Shown in pieces: positions 41,201 to 54,149 of a stretch of DNA of 64,000 bases. The position numbers were made by a program, and so were the translations under genes. The stretch is from Straminergon stramineum (lineage: Eukaryota > Streptophyta > Bryopsida > Hypnales > Calliergonaceae). The notes below the pieces were generated by a model, which saw nothing but the letters and a program-made list of their open reading frames with translations, searched no databases and had not been told where the DNA came from. Location of the stretch: assembly GCA_963920665.1 (NCBI GenBank), contig OY987267.1, positions 4,340,001-4,404,000 of the forward strand, written 5' to 3'. Numbering within the stretch: position 1 is the first letter of the stretch; every line of letters begins with the position of its first letter.

Positions 41201-42448
41201 AATAGAAAAAAGTCAAAAACTACAAAAATAAAATTTTTGTCTAGATTCTTGTTCACCTAGACTTTATTTTCCCTCTAAAAATCAAGATCCACATTCTCCC
41301 TCTTGCCTTTAATTAGATCCACATTCTTCCTCCTTAATGGGAGTGTTTAGGATAAAGAAATATGAAAATATTACAGGAAACATTGGAATTAAAGAATCCT
41401 ACATCAAAGTCAAAATATTTAAATCTTTTGAAATGTTATTTATACTATTCAATATGAAGAAGTTCAAAATTTTATGGATGAAATAATCATTTTTGACTCC
41501 CACTATAGAAAAAATTAGATGTTTTTTAAAAACTTTTGAACTATTTAGAAAGCTTGATCATGGAAATGCAAAAAAATAATAATAATGCAATTGATGGAGG
41601 TGTTCACTTCATAATTCATAGAATGATCTATTTACCATCCTTTACTTTTAATTAGTTGTTTATAAGGTGCATAATCAATGAATACTTGAGGAATATAAGA
41701 ATTTTTTTAATGTATAATTAAAAATATAATTTCTACAATTGTCTTGAAGTTTTTACACAAAACTAGTATATTTGGAAAGATGATCAATAGCATTCTATTA
41801 CAATAGAACTTCAAAAAACATTCCTGATCAACATTAGATCTATTTCAAAACATTTGACTTTGATTACTGAAAAAATTTTAATTGTCAATTCTTTAGTAAG
41901 ATTTATTTTACTTGATTAAAATAAAATAATATTTTTTTTAAAGATTGAAAACAATCAATAGTGAAAACAACATTCTTTTTGTAAGAAAATAATTTTAATG
42001 TTAAATTTAAATTATTATTTGCTTTGTATATTTCTCAAAGGTTAAATTTTTTTATCACAATAAGTTCCCTTTATGAATAAGAAAAGTTATTCAATTCAAT
42101 CAAATTTAAAATATCTTAAAATATAAAAATATAAAAATCTTAACTAATTATACAAAAATAGTCTCTAAAGTTTTGAACTAATCACACGGTGTATTCTTGG
42201 TCATTTGGTCAAGTCACTTACTAAAAGATTTGATACAAATTGTTTCAAAAAATAAAAAATAAAAAATGACAATTATGAGGATATCATAGATTTTCAAATA
42301 TTTTTCAAAATCTACTATAAAAAGATGTGCAATTCCTTATAATCATGAGCTATTAACTTGTTTGTAAACTTAATCCATCCTATATATTTACTATGGATTA
42401 CAATGAGATTTTTGTTTCTCTTAATTATTTGAAAAAAGAAAATTGACT

Positions 42449-42488
<40 letters not shown>

Positions 42489-45400
42489 AAGTAGTAACTA
42501 AAGAATTTATAGAATACTACATTCTAATATTCAATATCTAATGACATCTTTTCAACAAATCTTATTTGATATTGTATTTTGCCTTTATAAATTTGTAGTC
42601 AAAATTGATTTGTTTTTACTTTTCAAATTTTTGATTAATTTTCCAAATTGAAAGCAATGATTATTTAGAATTTGTAACACTTTATCAAAATGCTTATAAA
42701 TAAATTGTCAAATCAGAATGTTTTATCCATAAATTCATATATATAGAGAGAGACACACACACACTTATTAATTTATATTTAATGATGTTTAATGATATGA
42801 TGTTATAAGGAAAGAGAACATCGAATGGCAGAATTTGGTGAAAAGGAACATCATTTGTGGCAAATGGGTTTACGTGGTGACCAAAAGATGCCCGGAATTG
42901 TTGGTGAGACAAATACATACTATCAAGAAAAATTTGAACAATGGGCAAGGCACATTATTGATAGGGAGAAGAAGTTATTATCATACAATATAGTGATGAA
43001 TATAGAGGAACGTAGTTTTATGCCCGGTATTGCTACAAGCAATGTTATGAAGCTATACAAAGGAGTAGGTAAGGATAGACGCCCCCAATATGTTCCACTT
43101 GGTCAAGAAAAACAATCTACTATTCTTGACATTGGATGCCTTAAAGCTGGGGATTACTTTGGAGAGGTGACTACAAATCAATCAATTCATTATTATAGTG
43201 TTTTTTATTCCAATGGTTCTAATGCATTCATGTACATGTAAATTTTATTTTTCACATGAAAACTATCTTTCAATATAGTTTGGTGTACAAAATGTTTGGT
43301 CTAATGGATATTATTGAGGTACTATTAAATCCTAAATGACTATCAAAAAATAGTTTAATTTCAAATATGATTTAAATAAAAATTCTGAAAGGGATTTCTG
43401 AAATGTATTGATGAAAAGAAATCTTAAATTCTTTATTGATCAATTGTAGTTAATATTAAAAATAATAAACTAAACAGTTGTTGGAAAACTTTTGTTTATA
43501 AAAATATATTTAATATATGAATATATTATTCTACTATGAAGAGGGGATTAGTCCAAGAAACAAAACGAGCAGCAAGCATTGTAGCAGTGAGTATGGTAGA
43601 GACTCTTGTACTTACAAAGTGGGATTTTCATCGACATTGTGATCGTCAAGTTCTCAAAGTTTTTAAAGCACAAGTAAGCTAGTACTACATTCATTTATCA
43701 TTCATGTCAAGTTTAAAGTGAATGAATTAAATTATTTAACTAAATAATGCTCGAGAATGTCTATTAAGGCCCTAAAGTAAAACATAATTAAACCAAACAA
43801 AGACATTTTTTTATTTCATATGAATATTTACTATATATATTAGAATCAATATTGACATTATAATGATTTAAAAGGGTTTTAAATTTTTAAATGACCAAAT
43901 TCTTGCAAGGAATATTTAGGATATTGGGTAGGTTCCTAAGATGTCAATTTTCATTATGATTTTATAAAAGTTTTTTGATTGATTGGTATTTGGGGAAAAA
44001 AATTATGCTCTCCAAGGAACAAAATACTAGGGAATAAATCAAAATCAAATATCTAATTTTTTAAGCTCTTAGAAAAAAAATTATATCTACATAGAATGCT
44101 TTGATTCATTTCATTTGGATTTGTGATGTGAAAGTTACAATGAGTTAAGTTTTATGGCTAGTGAAGGCATTTTCTAAAATACACAATTTATAGGCTTCAC
44201 TTTTAAATTCAATTTTTACAATTTCCTCTCATATGATCTTTAGGATATAGATTACTTTCAATGATAATTTGTTATTAGGATTGACATGCTTCAATTCCAT
44301 TTTAGAACTATTAATGATTTAAACTTCAACTTATTTTTACTAACAATTTTCTTCTAAATGAAATTTATTTCATTTCTTCTAAAATTCTTTCTTAGATTTT
44401 CAACTCAATTCTCTACTATAGAGAATGAAACTTCAGAACCTTGAGGATTCAAAGACCAACTAGCTAGTATAGCAAGTGCCATGTGAATTTTTTTACTTCT
44501 ACTACTAATATCTTATAGTCTACTTCATCAAGTTTTTGAAATTTTTTACATAAATTTCACACAAGGCTTATGTAAGATCTGATAATTGGATATAGAAAAA
44601 GGTAATTTTTTTCTTCTCACCTCTTTAGACTAGAAATGGTGGTTTTAGAGTGAATTTTGGTGAATCCTAGTTTTGGAGCTTCAAGGCTTAATTGCTACAA
44701 TTTCTTTTGAGACCCAAAGTAGAAATCGTTCATTGATTTGAACCACCATAAAGAAAAAATTTAATAATTCCAAATTTTAATATGTAAAATACAGATTTTA
44801 TTAGATTTACTACAACATCAAATTTCACCAATTTTCAAGTCCAAATAGCATAGGGTGAATATTTTCATAAAAGAGAGCCTTTGACACATAGCTATGTTTC
44901 ACAACCTTGCATCTAAGATTTAGTGGGGCCTTAAAAATATACTGCATATAAGAAATTTTGACAAATTCAACCAAAGAAATTCACATTTTAGAATTCATTG
45001 ATTTTTCAAGAGTTAATTTTACACAATGTAATATTTAATGTAACCACTAGGATTTGAATATTTTGCCTTTGACAATTTTTCAAGGAAATTTTTGGTTTCT
45101 ATAGTGTTGGCGATATGGATCAAGACTATTGTCTTCCAAAAATTCTAGACCAATTATACTTAGTGAGTACTGATTGGTTTGGAATACAATATTCATCATT
45201 AAAGTTTCAATTCAAAAACTCAGAAACACCTTCTAAAATTGACTATCAATTGTATGATATTGGTAGTTTTTGAAATGTATTTTATCAATAGTATTTTTTA
45301 AAGATTTTTCTTTAATTTATTTGTTTAAATCATTTTTAAAAGGTTAGTTTGTAAATTATAGAATATTTTCACAAAAGAGTTTTGAAAATATATATTGTGC

Positions 45401-46985
45401 AAATGTTAGAGAAGAAACACATAAGTATACAAAACATTCAAATGGATAGATAGCTTCTATATATATGAGATATACTTTCTTTCATTCATTGTTCAAATCT
45501 TGGAATTTTGTTTTTTATGGAGTAAAAATTACCAAAATATTTTTAAGCTAACAATATACATACTTTGTTTAAAGATGTGTTCAATTTTCATTCAATTTTA
45601 AACAATAACTATACTATAAAGGAGACAATTTTCTTAAAAGAATAAAAAAATTTGAATTCTATAAATCTCAAAAGTTTTTGAGTTTAGGATTTAAATTTTC
45701 AAGTCAACATTTTTAGGCATTGAGTTGTATCATATTTTGGATAGAAATATACAATGGTGTAATTTAATTTGTTGAAATACATTTTTTTTTCTAAAATAAA
45801 AAAGCAGATTTCTACTACTAGCTAAAATCAATTTAAAAATGAATTTGATTTAATTGTTTGTAATATTTTGAGAATAATTTAAAGATGAAATGTTTACATG
45901 GACATATGAAGGAATACCAAAAACAAAAAAGAATGTTAAGAAATTACCAAAGAACTCAAAGGTGGGAGCGATTTAAGGTAAATGATAGATTTGGCCCTAC
46001 ATCAAAATTCTTTGTTATATTGATTTCTATCTTAGAAGTTTTATACCATTTGCAAAATCTACTTATCAATTATGCTAGAAAACATGATTGAGTTATAACC
46101 CTTAATTTTTCACTTTACAAAAATGATATTTACGTCAAAATTCATTTTCAATTAAACTTTAGTCACAAATTACAAATCTTCAATTTAGAGAAATGTTTGG
46201 AAGTGATTTTAGCTCACAACATGATTGTAATTATCAAATGATCTTATGACAATGTAATCAGTTTTAATGGTGTTTCATTTAGATTAGTTCAAAATTGCAA
46301 AGCTTCTTACACATATTTTTTATTAAGTTGACAACATATAAAATTTATTTGCTAGTGTGTCTCTGAAGATGCAATAGTTGTGTACATAGAAATGGTAGAT
46401 TCAAAGGTCTCTATTTTATAGTATTTTGTGTGTGTTCATAGAATAATAGACTTATCATATTCAATCTTGAAGTTTTAACTATTTTTTTCAATGGATAAAT
46501 AATGTAAAATTATAATTAAATTGACATCCAATTGGATATAGAAATTAAATTCAAAATATGTATAAGATTATTTTAATTTAGGGCTAATAGCAACCTAATT
46601 GAATATTGGACTCTAAAATGAATGTTGTTTAAAATATATTAATAGATCATACATATTTTGAAGAGTATAAATGGATTAAATATAGTTTTTTATTTTCAAT
46701 TTATACTATTGTATTTAGATGCTCATGGTATATTAAGTGAACATTGATGATTTCATAACAACAATTGTATCTTCACAACAGAGGAAAGTTGTGAGTGATT
46801 TGTTTGAGGCCAAGGCAAGACGATTTAGAGTTGGACCACGACCCATTCGAGTGTTGCCTAAACGGAATAGAACCAAATATGATTTGCCAATTAAAGAGTG
46901 GTTGTTCAAAAGTCATCCCACCATTCTTCCAAGTTTTCCAAATGTTGATCCATTTGCACTACTACATTTAACAATGGCAAAATGA
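26243..46985 (+). CDS. Protein with two cyclic-nucleotide-binding domains (CNBD2-like), in-frame TGA in exon 13
   Basis: Eighteen phase-compatible exons: 26243-26258, 26459-26490, 27009-27085, 27287-27383, 29682-29727, 29852-29910, 30086-30186, 30267-30309, 30767-30859, 31169-31256, 31628-31689, 32878-32951, 36553-36941, 39187-39584, 42810-43166, 43542-43673, 45885-45977, 46782-46985. They total 2361 nt, 787 codons. CNBD-A (about 62-170) shows FLCDLPIAMRLK, GKAFYFFIIFTGSVK, WFGDRVLED and ELLTLTRRDYERVL. CNBD-B starts at about 190 (FKGVPSQSLLRLANVL, QGDDSVEMYFIVSGECR) and resumes at 635 with CLKAGDYFGE, KRAASIVAV and TLVLTKWDF. About 390 mostly basic, Ser-rich residues separate its halves. Codon 491 (39480-39482) is TGA. 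The first two exons give an acidic start, MGYDEDDSDDENP; the ATG choice and the first exon are the least certain. No channel, kinase or cyclase domain is seen. A role in cyclic-nucleotide sensing, perhaps in sperm as for animal CNBD2, is inference. Confidence 0.82.
29201..29413. mobile_element. Stowaway-like MITE, copy 2, inside a CNBD-gene intron
   Basis: The element starts CTCCCTCCGTCTTCAAATGA after TA (29199-29200) and ends with ATGGAGGGAG. It shares inner words with the copy at 1866-2072 (AAATAACGTTATTTTTAGC here, AAATAACATTATTTTTAGC there). On the right the TA lies three bases beyond the terminus (29417-29418), so the right edge is slightly eroded. It lies in the 2.3-kb intron between the fourth and fifth exons of the CNBD gene. 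Confidence 0.7.
32431..32573. mobile_element. Foldback (MITE-like) element in a CNBD-gene intron
   Basis: Arms of about 60 bp (32431-32490 and 32511-32573) are imperfect inverted copies; the words ATAATTGTAATGGT and ACCATTACAATTTT, and CACCATTGG and CCATTGGTG, pair. The spacer is about 20 bp. It can fold into one long hairpin. No clear target duplication was seen. It lies in the intron between 31689 and 32878. Confidence 0.55.
42455..42485. repeat. (AT)n microsatellite
   Basis: About fifteen AT units in the intron between the exons ending at 39584 and starting at 42810 of the CNBD gene. A short AG/AC run follows at 42743-42764. No function is implied. Confidence 0.9.
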
Positions 46986-47227
46986 AATTTGCAACAATTG
47001 TTTTTAATATTCAATAAAAAAAATATGCAATGTGAATTTCATGAAATTTAATATGGTTGGAGGATCTTGTGAATGTCTCAAACCTATTATAAGCACTTCT
47101 GTTCAAGCTTTTATTAAATTGGATTTTTTTGGAATCTATTAAAGAAACTTGTGTGCAAATTTTGAATGATGAAATGACTTGCCACAGGAAAAATTCTCAT
47201 CCAATTAAAAATATTGAGATAAAATTG

Positions 47228-47310
<83 letters not shown>

Positions 47311-50300
47311 ATGTGCATAAATTGAACCATGGGTTTATAATTTGTGACTTGGAGAAATGTGTTACAATTTTTCTTTTAACACATGGATATTTAATACATC
47401 ATATCATTATGAGCTATATAGCATACAAACTATTTAGTTATTTTGTGTTGTTTTGGTCATATTTATGTCATTGTAGTGGAAAGTAATTTTAATTTTTGGA
47501 TACTTATAAAAGCAATTTATAGTATGAAGAACTACCTTTGAAAAGTTACAAAGTGATTAAGTGGAAAAATTTTATAATCTTTGTATTGAACATCCAAATC
47601 TTTGAAGAATTTTAATTGTAGACTTCTTTGACAATTTACCCACACAAGAGCCTATAGATAGTCATGGTAATGCTTCTTTTGATAATCTCACACTTGATGA
47701 CAAACCTTTGAGACTCTAAATTGAAGGGTAAGCACAGGTTGATCTATAACATGAACTAATTTAGTACATGCTCAAAATCTTGAAGATGTTCCTACTTTTG
47801 GCTAACTACTATGATTTAAATATTATTAAATATAGATATTATTAAATAACTATGATAATGAAAGTTGATATGTTCATAGAAAAAAAGAAAAATGAATAAT
47901 TTTGCAAAAATGAAAGCACTTACACTAGGTCTTTGCTTCTCTACATACTACCAATGATGACCAAACTTGCAATCAATTGATGATCTTGGAAATTTGAAAT
48001 GTCGTAATTTTAAAATCTCAAATTCTTAAAGCTATGAATTAAAAAAAATTCAATTTTAAAACCTTATAATTTACAAATTGATGGTTTTAACATTTTTTGC
48101 CTATATATTTTAAAATTTTTAGTTTTGAATTTCATGTTTCTTTGAAATTGCAAGTTTATGATTTTTAAATTTGAAAATATATAGAAATAACTATGGCTCT
48201 GCTACTCTCTATACTAAATGAATCTATGAGATTCAAGGCTCTAATTATATATATAGTGACACCCATTGAAGATTCTATGGCCTTGTTTCCAGTGCATAAG
48301 ACTATAATGGCGGAAATTCTAAAATTTAGCCCTCTCACACATGTGGACTACTCGAAAAGAATGGTCATTGAGACTAGCTTGGAGAACAAAGTGAACCTTC
48401 TATTTTCCGCACATGTGCCCTCATCATCAAGATGACATAAATTGATGTTTCCAGGGCAACGTGGAACACAATGTCCATGGCATATGCTATTGCAAAGAGT
48501 CTTGAATGTTTGCCAAGCTTTTGCCTCACTTCTACAAGGAAGGACTACAACTGAAACTCAATGTTCGCAAGCTACAAATTCATCCCATAAGTTTGGTGCC
48601 ATAGATCTTTAGAAAAAGAAAACAAGTGCTAAACATCACTAATTGTCTCATCTTCATGTGACACCAATACATTCCCTCATCTCAAACCCACATATCAATT
48701 TGACATAAATAAATAAAAATACTAGCTCAACTTCTTATTATAAAATTGAGCAACCAATGTGTTGAAGTTCATATCAATCAATAATGTAAATTACATATAT
48801 ACAAAGTTACTAACCAAGTTATGATTCTTGTAACAAACACTTAACCATTGAGCACCCCTTGTGTGCTCCCGAAATCCACACATAGTAGAACAACGGCCAA
48901 AAAATTTGGCCTCACCGATTCAAAAATGACAACTACAAGAGTTGGTTGTTGAAATTGCATGAGGGTTAGGCAAGGCAACTTTCACAAAATGTGGAAGTGT
49001 TGACTTCACCGTATGGATCTAAAGATTACAATGGTCAAAGGGCCATTGAAAATTAGTTGTCAAATAAAATGTGTGTGCATTTGGCACTTTAGAAATTTTC
49101 ATGATTGAATGCATGTGGATTCTTGAGGTGAATTTTTGGCAAGGGATAGGGTCAACATACAACTATTTGATAGCCAACTAATTTCAAAAAATAAATTGAT
49201 GCTTCCTAGACATTGCAAGGAAATGGAAAATTAGCCAATTGTTCATTTTTGGAAGTTTTTTTTGAATTTAACATTGAGGGCATGAAGAAATTAAGTAGCA
49301 ATGGAGCAAAATTTAGCTAGTTCTAGGAATGCTAATGTGCACCTGAAGCCAAAATGGACTTTCCTTGTACAACTTGTACTAAATTTTTGGACTCTTCTTC
49401 GATGTACGACACATTGAAACAGTATCTCCTACTCCACAACATCATTGTAATACCTCCTTAGGCCCATGTATTACTACCATGACAACCACAATCTTGAGGT
49501 TGCTTAGTGGAAAAATTGGAAGAGGCCAAATTTGGTGTTGTGGAATTGCTCATGGGTTAACCAACCTCCTTCTTTATGCCTCAAATTCTCCAAACAAACT
49601 TTAATTTGTTGGATGATTGTAAGACACTCTTCACATTTATTGGCTCAAAAATGTAGTTTTGGGTCGTAGGACTAGTAGTACTATGTAGAACTATCAATCA
49701 TGTGTGTCAGCATTGCACCTACAAATCTATATTGTCGATTTTGGGCGCCTATAGATGTAAACCATTGATTCAATACTATGCACTACTATAGACTACTACA
49801 CAGTACTATAAAAGCAACTTGGAGCAAAAAATAGCAAAAAAAGGGTACACCGACCTTTTTATTTTTAGTAATTCAAAAAAATTCCATAAAAAAGCCATTT
49901 TGCTAGAGAAGATTACGCTTGCATTACACCAAAGAATTCATGTAGGAAATTTTTTCCTCTTCATAGCCTTCGTGTAAAGGAAGGTCACTTTGACCACATG
50001 TGCGCAACCAACATGTTGTTTTCACAAAAACTCTTTGTTAATCCTTAAAAAGGTAGTACACCTCCAACATATCCAATTTGTGAATTCTAAGTCGCATGTT
50101 TCGGTCAAAAATAGTACTGCCCCCCTCCCCCCCCCCCCCAAATGGCCCCAAAAGACATCCAATTGGGGTAGGTTAAAAATAATAAATAATTTGAAAAATT
50201 TGAAAAAAATTATAGAATGTTTGCAACTGTTGCATCTACCGTCATTCCAAATTTTACCCCCAACAAACTAACAATGCCAAAGTTATGAGCACAAAACCAC

Positions 50301-51357
50301 CCATCCAAGGGCAAGAAGACAAGAAATAGGACAAGTGTTTCTTGTAATTACCCTACTATTCAAAATGAATTTCAAAATTCCTATTATAGAACCACGAAAG
50401 TGTTGAATCAAATTGAATGGATGAATGTAGAAGAATTGATGAGCAATATTAAGCAATGGACTTTGCAAGTGAAGTAAAAAACTTAACAAAAAGCAACTTG
50501 AGTAATGGGGTGATTTAATTTGAAATAATTATATTGTTTCAAAGGTAAAGTTTGTAGGAGGCTAAAATTCTTGGGAAGGTCACTCTTTGTGTTCAAATGT
50601 AATCAAGTGAGTGTGTATAAGTCATATATTTTATAGGTTTGTAAATAATATTCTTGAAATCAAAATATCCTAGGAAAATTAGAGAATATATGGAGAATGA
50701 TTTCTTGTATGATATTTGAAGCACTTATTGCGATTTCAAAGTTTTTAGTATTTGAGGTACCAAGCAATAAAGACACCTTATTTTTGGACTCATCTAATTT
50801 CTAAAAAACATACTAGTCTAGTTTCAATGACGCTAGCACGCAAGCCTAGAGTGACAAGCTTAGAGTAGTGAGTTTGTAAGCCCTAAGTGTGGGGTCTATG
50901 TCTAATGACCTTGGAGCCCTAAACATTAATTTATTTTTCTTTATTGTATTTTCAAAAATAATATAAATAGAAAAAATAGTATTTGTAGTAAAATTTGAGA
51001 CCTTATGACTATGAATTTGGTTGTGATCCTATGACCGTAGAGTGCACTTTAATTTTCTAGGCTACTTCTAAAATGGGCTACAAATTCAATATTAAAATTC
51101 AATAATCTGGTTACTTGTTTTCATATTGGTTATTAATTACTACTTACTAGTTATAGGATTGCACAATTAATATATATTGTCACTTCAAAATCTTTGACTA
51201 AAGACAAATAGTCCAATATATAATGAATGCAAAGAGATTTTCTACTCCATATGATTCAAGGCATTTCACATGGAACAATTTTCTCTAGAACACTATGCTA
51301 TGAATGAACTACCTAGCTAAAAAACTATGGCCACACTTACTCTAAAACATAAATGAT
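46986..51357. other. AT-rich intergenic DNA downstream of the CNBD gene
   Basis: The first few hundred bases should hold the CNBD-gene 3' UTR. Beyond the AT microsatellite there is no recognisable gene. A run of thirteen C residues preceded by CCCCCCT sits at 50120-50139. The segment around 49990-50290 has somewhat higher GC and resembles decayed LTR sequence, but no ends were found. Confidence 0.45.
47232..47310. repeat. Long (AT)n microsatellite followed by TATG units
   Basis: About 68 bp of pure AT/TA dinucleotides, then three TATG-type units. It lies about 250 bp downstream of the CNBD-gene stop codon. It is likely length-polymorphic and prone to assembly slippage. Confidence 0.95.
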
Positions 51358-51708
51358 TCAAACTCGAACAATAAAAAATTTGAACTCATTACGTTGAAGG
51401 TAGAAGTAACTTGGAGCATGGATGAACTTCTCCTTTGGGATATCCATTTTCCATAAGTACTTGTGTAGGTAGTACAAGTGCTTGCCATTCATGTATTGTT
51501 GACAACCTCTAATTGTAGAAATGACAATCTTCACAAAGTCTAGGCATATGCAAGTTGGGAACATGTCCACTGTAATTTTTGGTACATGTTTATGTTTTGC
51601 TCCAAACTGGTCTTGAGATACTATTGTGCCTAGATCAGGAAAAGGAAGCAAGGTCTCTCCCAAGATTGCTCTTTTGAAATTGCTTGCAATCTCCCACTTG
51701 TTCTCATG
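51358..51708 (-). CDS. Open reading-frame fragment, unknown
   Basis: The frame is open for 116 codons from the stop at 51709-51711 to a TGA at 51358, with no ATG in the first part. It is therefore an exon or a remnant, not a complete gene. The translation is protein-like in composition (WEIASNFKRAILGETLLPFP near the start, YMNGKHLYYLHKYLWKMD later). I do not recognise a family. It could be the last exon of an unidentified minus-strand gene or a decayed transposon-derived segment. The neighbouring DNA is AT-rich and gave no phase-compatible partner that I could defend. Confidence 0.3.
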   Translation of the reverse strand, partial: HENKWEIASNFKRAILGETLLPFPDLGTIVSQDQFGAKHKHVPKITVDMFPTCICLDFVKIVISTIRGCQQYMNGKHLYYLHKYLWKMDIPKEKFIHAPSYFYLQRNEFKFFIVRV

Positions 51709-53648
51709 TTATGTTGTTGGTGAATTTGTAATTCAATGGATGCTTTTATTATTCCTCACTATTGGATATACATCCAAATTTGATGGTGGCGGTTGATCAT
51801 GCAAAAGACTCTCAAATATGTGGTAGAGAGACAAAGCAATGGCATTTCAAGTGCTCAATTCATTCTTTATACATAATTACTCAAAAATTCATCTAAAACA
51901 AATTTATTTATATTTTATTAATGTTGGTGTTTGATGTTGTATTGAAAATAGGTGTATTCAAGTACACCAAACTTCAACTCTCAAAGGTCTAATTTATTTT
52001 CATTAATTATTTTTTAAAATAATGCAATTGTGGGTAAAGTGACACTTAAGTTATTAGAAGCAATAGTTGTGGTTGCACTCATGTGGCTACATTTCATAAC
52101 TTTATTTGTAAGACATCATGATTTTATTGATTCCATATACATGTTGTGACTTCATTTCATGGCTTTAGTTGTTTGGCCTCAAAATTCTATGACCGAGTTG
52201 TGTCTCTCTCTCTACATCATTATATATTAGCTATACCGATTTCAACCAAATAATTTTAAACTTGTAATATTCCAAAAGACAAGGATCTAACCTAATAGGG
52301 TAAAAATCAAGTGGTTTTGGCCTATGCATCCAAAAAAATGAGGCATAGTTCAAAAGGGGGGTAGACTTAATTTAATAGTTTCCATCATAAATTGATCCTA
52401 TGTTGAAATGGTAAAATCCAAGTGGATGATTTTTGAAAGGATAGATAAAAATGGCTCAACAAAACAAATGAAAGGGTAGAGAAAAACAATTTCCAAAAAA
52501 TCAAGACTCTAAATTATACAACTTTAAACAGGTCGCTTGAAAGCCAAATACAAACCCTACCTAAATATTGTCATGAGACGAAATTAATTAGACTCATACT
52601 ATAAGTTCCTATACAATTTTGGATTTGGATTTACACTATAATATTGGTTTTCTTCTTAACTTCTAAAGCAAGGCTTCATCTACAATTATTCAAATATAGG
52701 ATCCTTTAGTTTAACTTGTTAGAATATATTCTCCTAAAATTTGAAAGTAAGAAACCTTACCAATTACAAGATTCTGATGATTGGATTTCAAAAAGTAATA
52801 TTTTCAACTCTTTTCAAATGGTTGGTTTTCATCTTCCAAAACTTTTACCCCAAAATGTATAGATCCTAAAATTTGAAACTTTCCATAATATGTTGAAAAA
52901 ATAATTTTGAAATATATATAATTTTTTTTTAAATATATATAAAAAATTTGAACAAAAAATGTTTCATATTCATGCTTGAAAAAAATAGTAAGCGGAAAGA
53001 AGTAGAGTATGATTGAATTAGTTATAGAATTAAAATTTTCCAATTCTAACGGTTGTGATGTTGTAATAAATAATCTACATCCAATAATTTTAATTTTTTT
53101 CCAATAATATCAAAATTTGAGTTTAATAAAGGACTTCAAAGTTATTTTAGAATAGAGATTCTAGAATTGTATGCAAACTAAAACTCCTCAAAACTTTCAT
53201 CTCATTGTACAAAATGGAACAATTCCAAGCTTTCCACATATATAAAAATATAGGAAACGAATTTCAAATTCTTAATTCTTAAAAAAATAATGTTTATGAG
53301 TTGTAGGTAGCAACAAAAACTATATATCATAAAATAACTTTTTAACCATGTAGTCAAAAGTTTTGAGAAGAATTTTGCCTTTCAACAAATCCTTGACCAC
53401 ATCTTGTGTAAAAATTTCAAAGAAAAAAACGAAAATTCTAATCTTAGTGAACTATCCAAAATTGCTATATTGCCAAAGAAATTTTTTTTGGTCCTCTAGG
53501 GATTAAATATGTATTTGAAGGAGTTCAATGAAGAATTAAATGATATATATAAAATTTGGAAATCAAATTTCTTAGTTTAGATTATTAAAATATGAACATC
53601 ATTTACTAAATTTAAATTGTAGATGTAATCTTGTATTTTGTCTAGCAT

Positions 53649-54149
53649 TTAGCAATATTTATTGATCCAAATTTTAAAATCTTCAAACCCTTGTACTAAA
53701 TCTTGGTGCTTCAAGTTTTGTTCTATAGTCTCACAATCTTGTAATTCCTTTCTAAGGTTGTTCTTGAATTTTCTTTCTCTTCTCATTTTTGTAATATGCA
53801 ATTTTTCAAGTTTCAATGCATTCTTCAGCTGAGCTTGTGAAGTGGAATCATTAAAATTTGATTGTCGTTTTAATTTCAATAGTAGTCGTTGTTCAAAGCG
53901 ACTAGGAAGCCGAATTGGACGCAACTTTTGTGCAAGAATCAAACCATTCGTTGCATTATGTAGATGACTCAATTTGTTTTTTGGTATGTCTTCTATGTCA
54001 TCTTCAAAGTCATCTTTGATTGGTAATTTTGTAGAATGTAATAACAATAGTTGTGACAAATTCAATTGCTTAAATTTTTCTAGATCATCAATTTCTTCAT
54101 CATCTAATGGAAGATTACTTGAAAGTTTATTTTTTGGAGCCATTTTCAT
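53649..54149 (-). CDS. Hypothetical protein, 166 aa, charged and helical
   Basis: An uninterrupted frame in DNA that is otherwise full of stops. A TAA lies directly upstream in frame, so the start is the ATG at 54149 or the next one at 54143 (MKMAPKNK). The first third is acidic (LPLDDEEIDDLEKF, DDFEDDIEDIP). The rest is basic and rich in Lys, Arg, Leu and Gln (RPIRLPSRFEQRLLLKLKRQ, KMRRERKFKNNLRKEL), suggesting long helices or a coiled coil. No signal peptide, membrane segment or known motif is seen. It appears intronless, or is the 5' exon of a longer gene read leftwards. Function unknown. Confidence 0.55.
   Translation of the reverse strand: MKMAPKNKLSSNLPLDDEEIDDLEKFKQLNLSQLLLLHSTKLPIKDDFEDDIEDIPKNKLSHLHNATNGLILAQKLRPIRLPSRFEQRLLLKLKRQSNFNDSTSQAQLKNALKLEKLHITKMRRERKFKNNLRKELQDCETIEQNLKHQDLVQGFEDFKIWINKYC

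Noticed and set aside
42694..42948. 84-codon minus-strand frame
   Set aside because: Antisense of the CNBD-gene exon starting at 42810.
47129..47311. Frame ending in a Tyr-Ile repeat
   Set aside because: It is a translation of the AT microsatellite.
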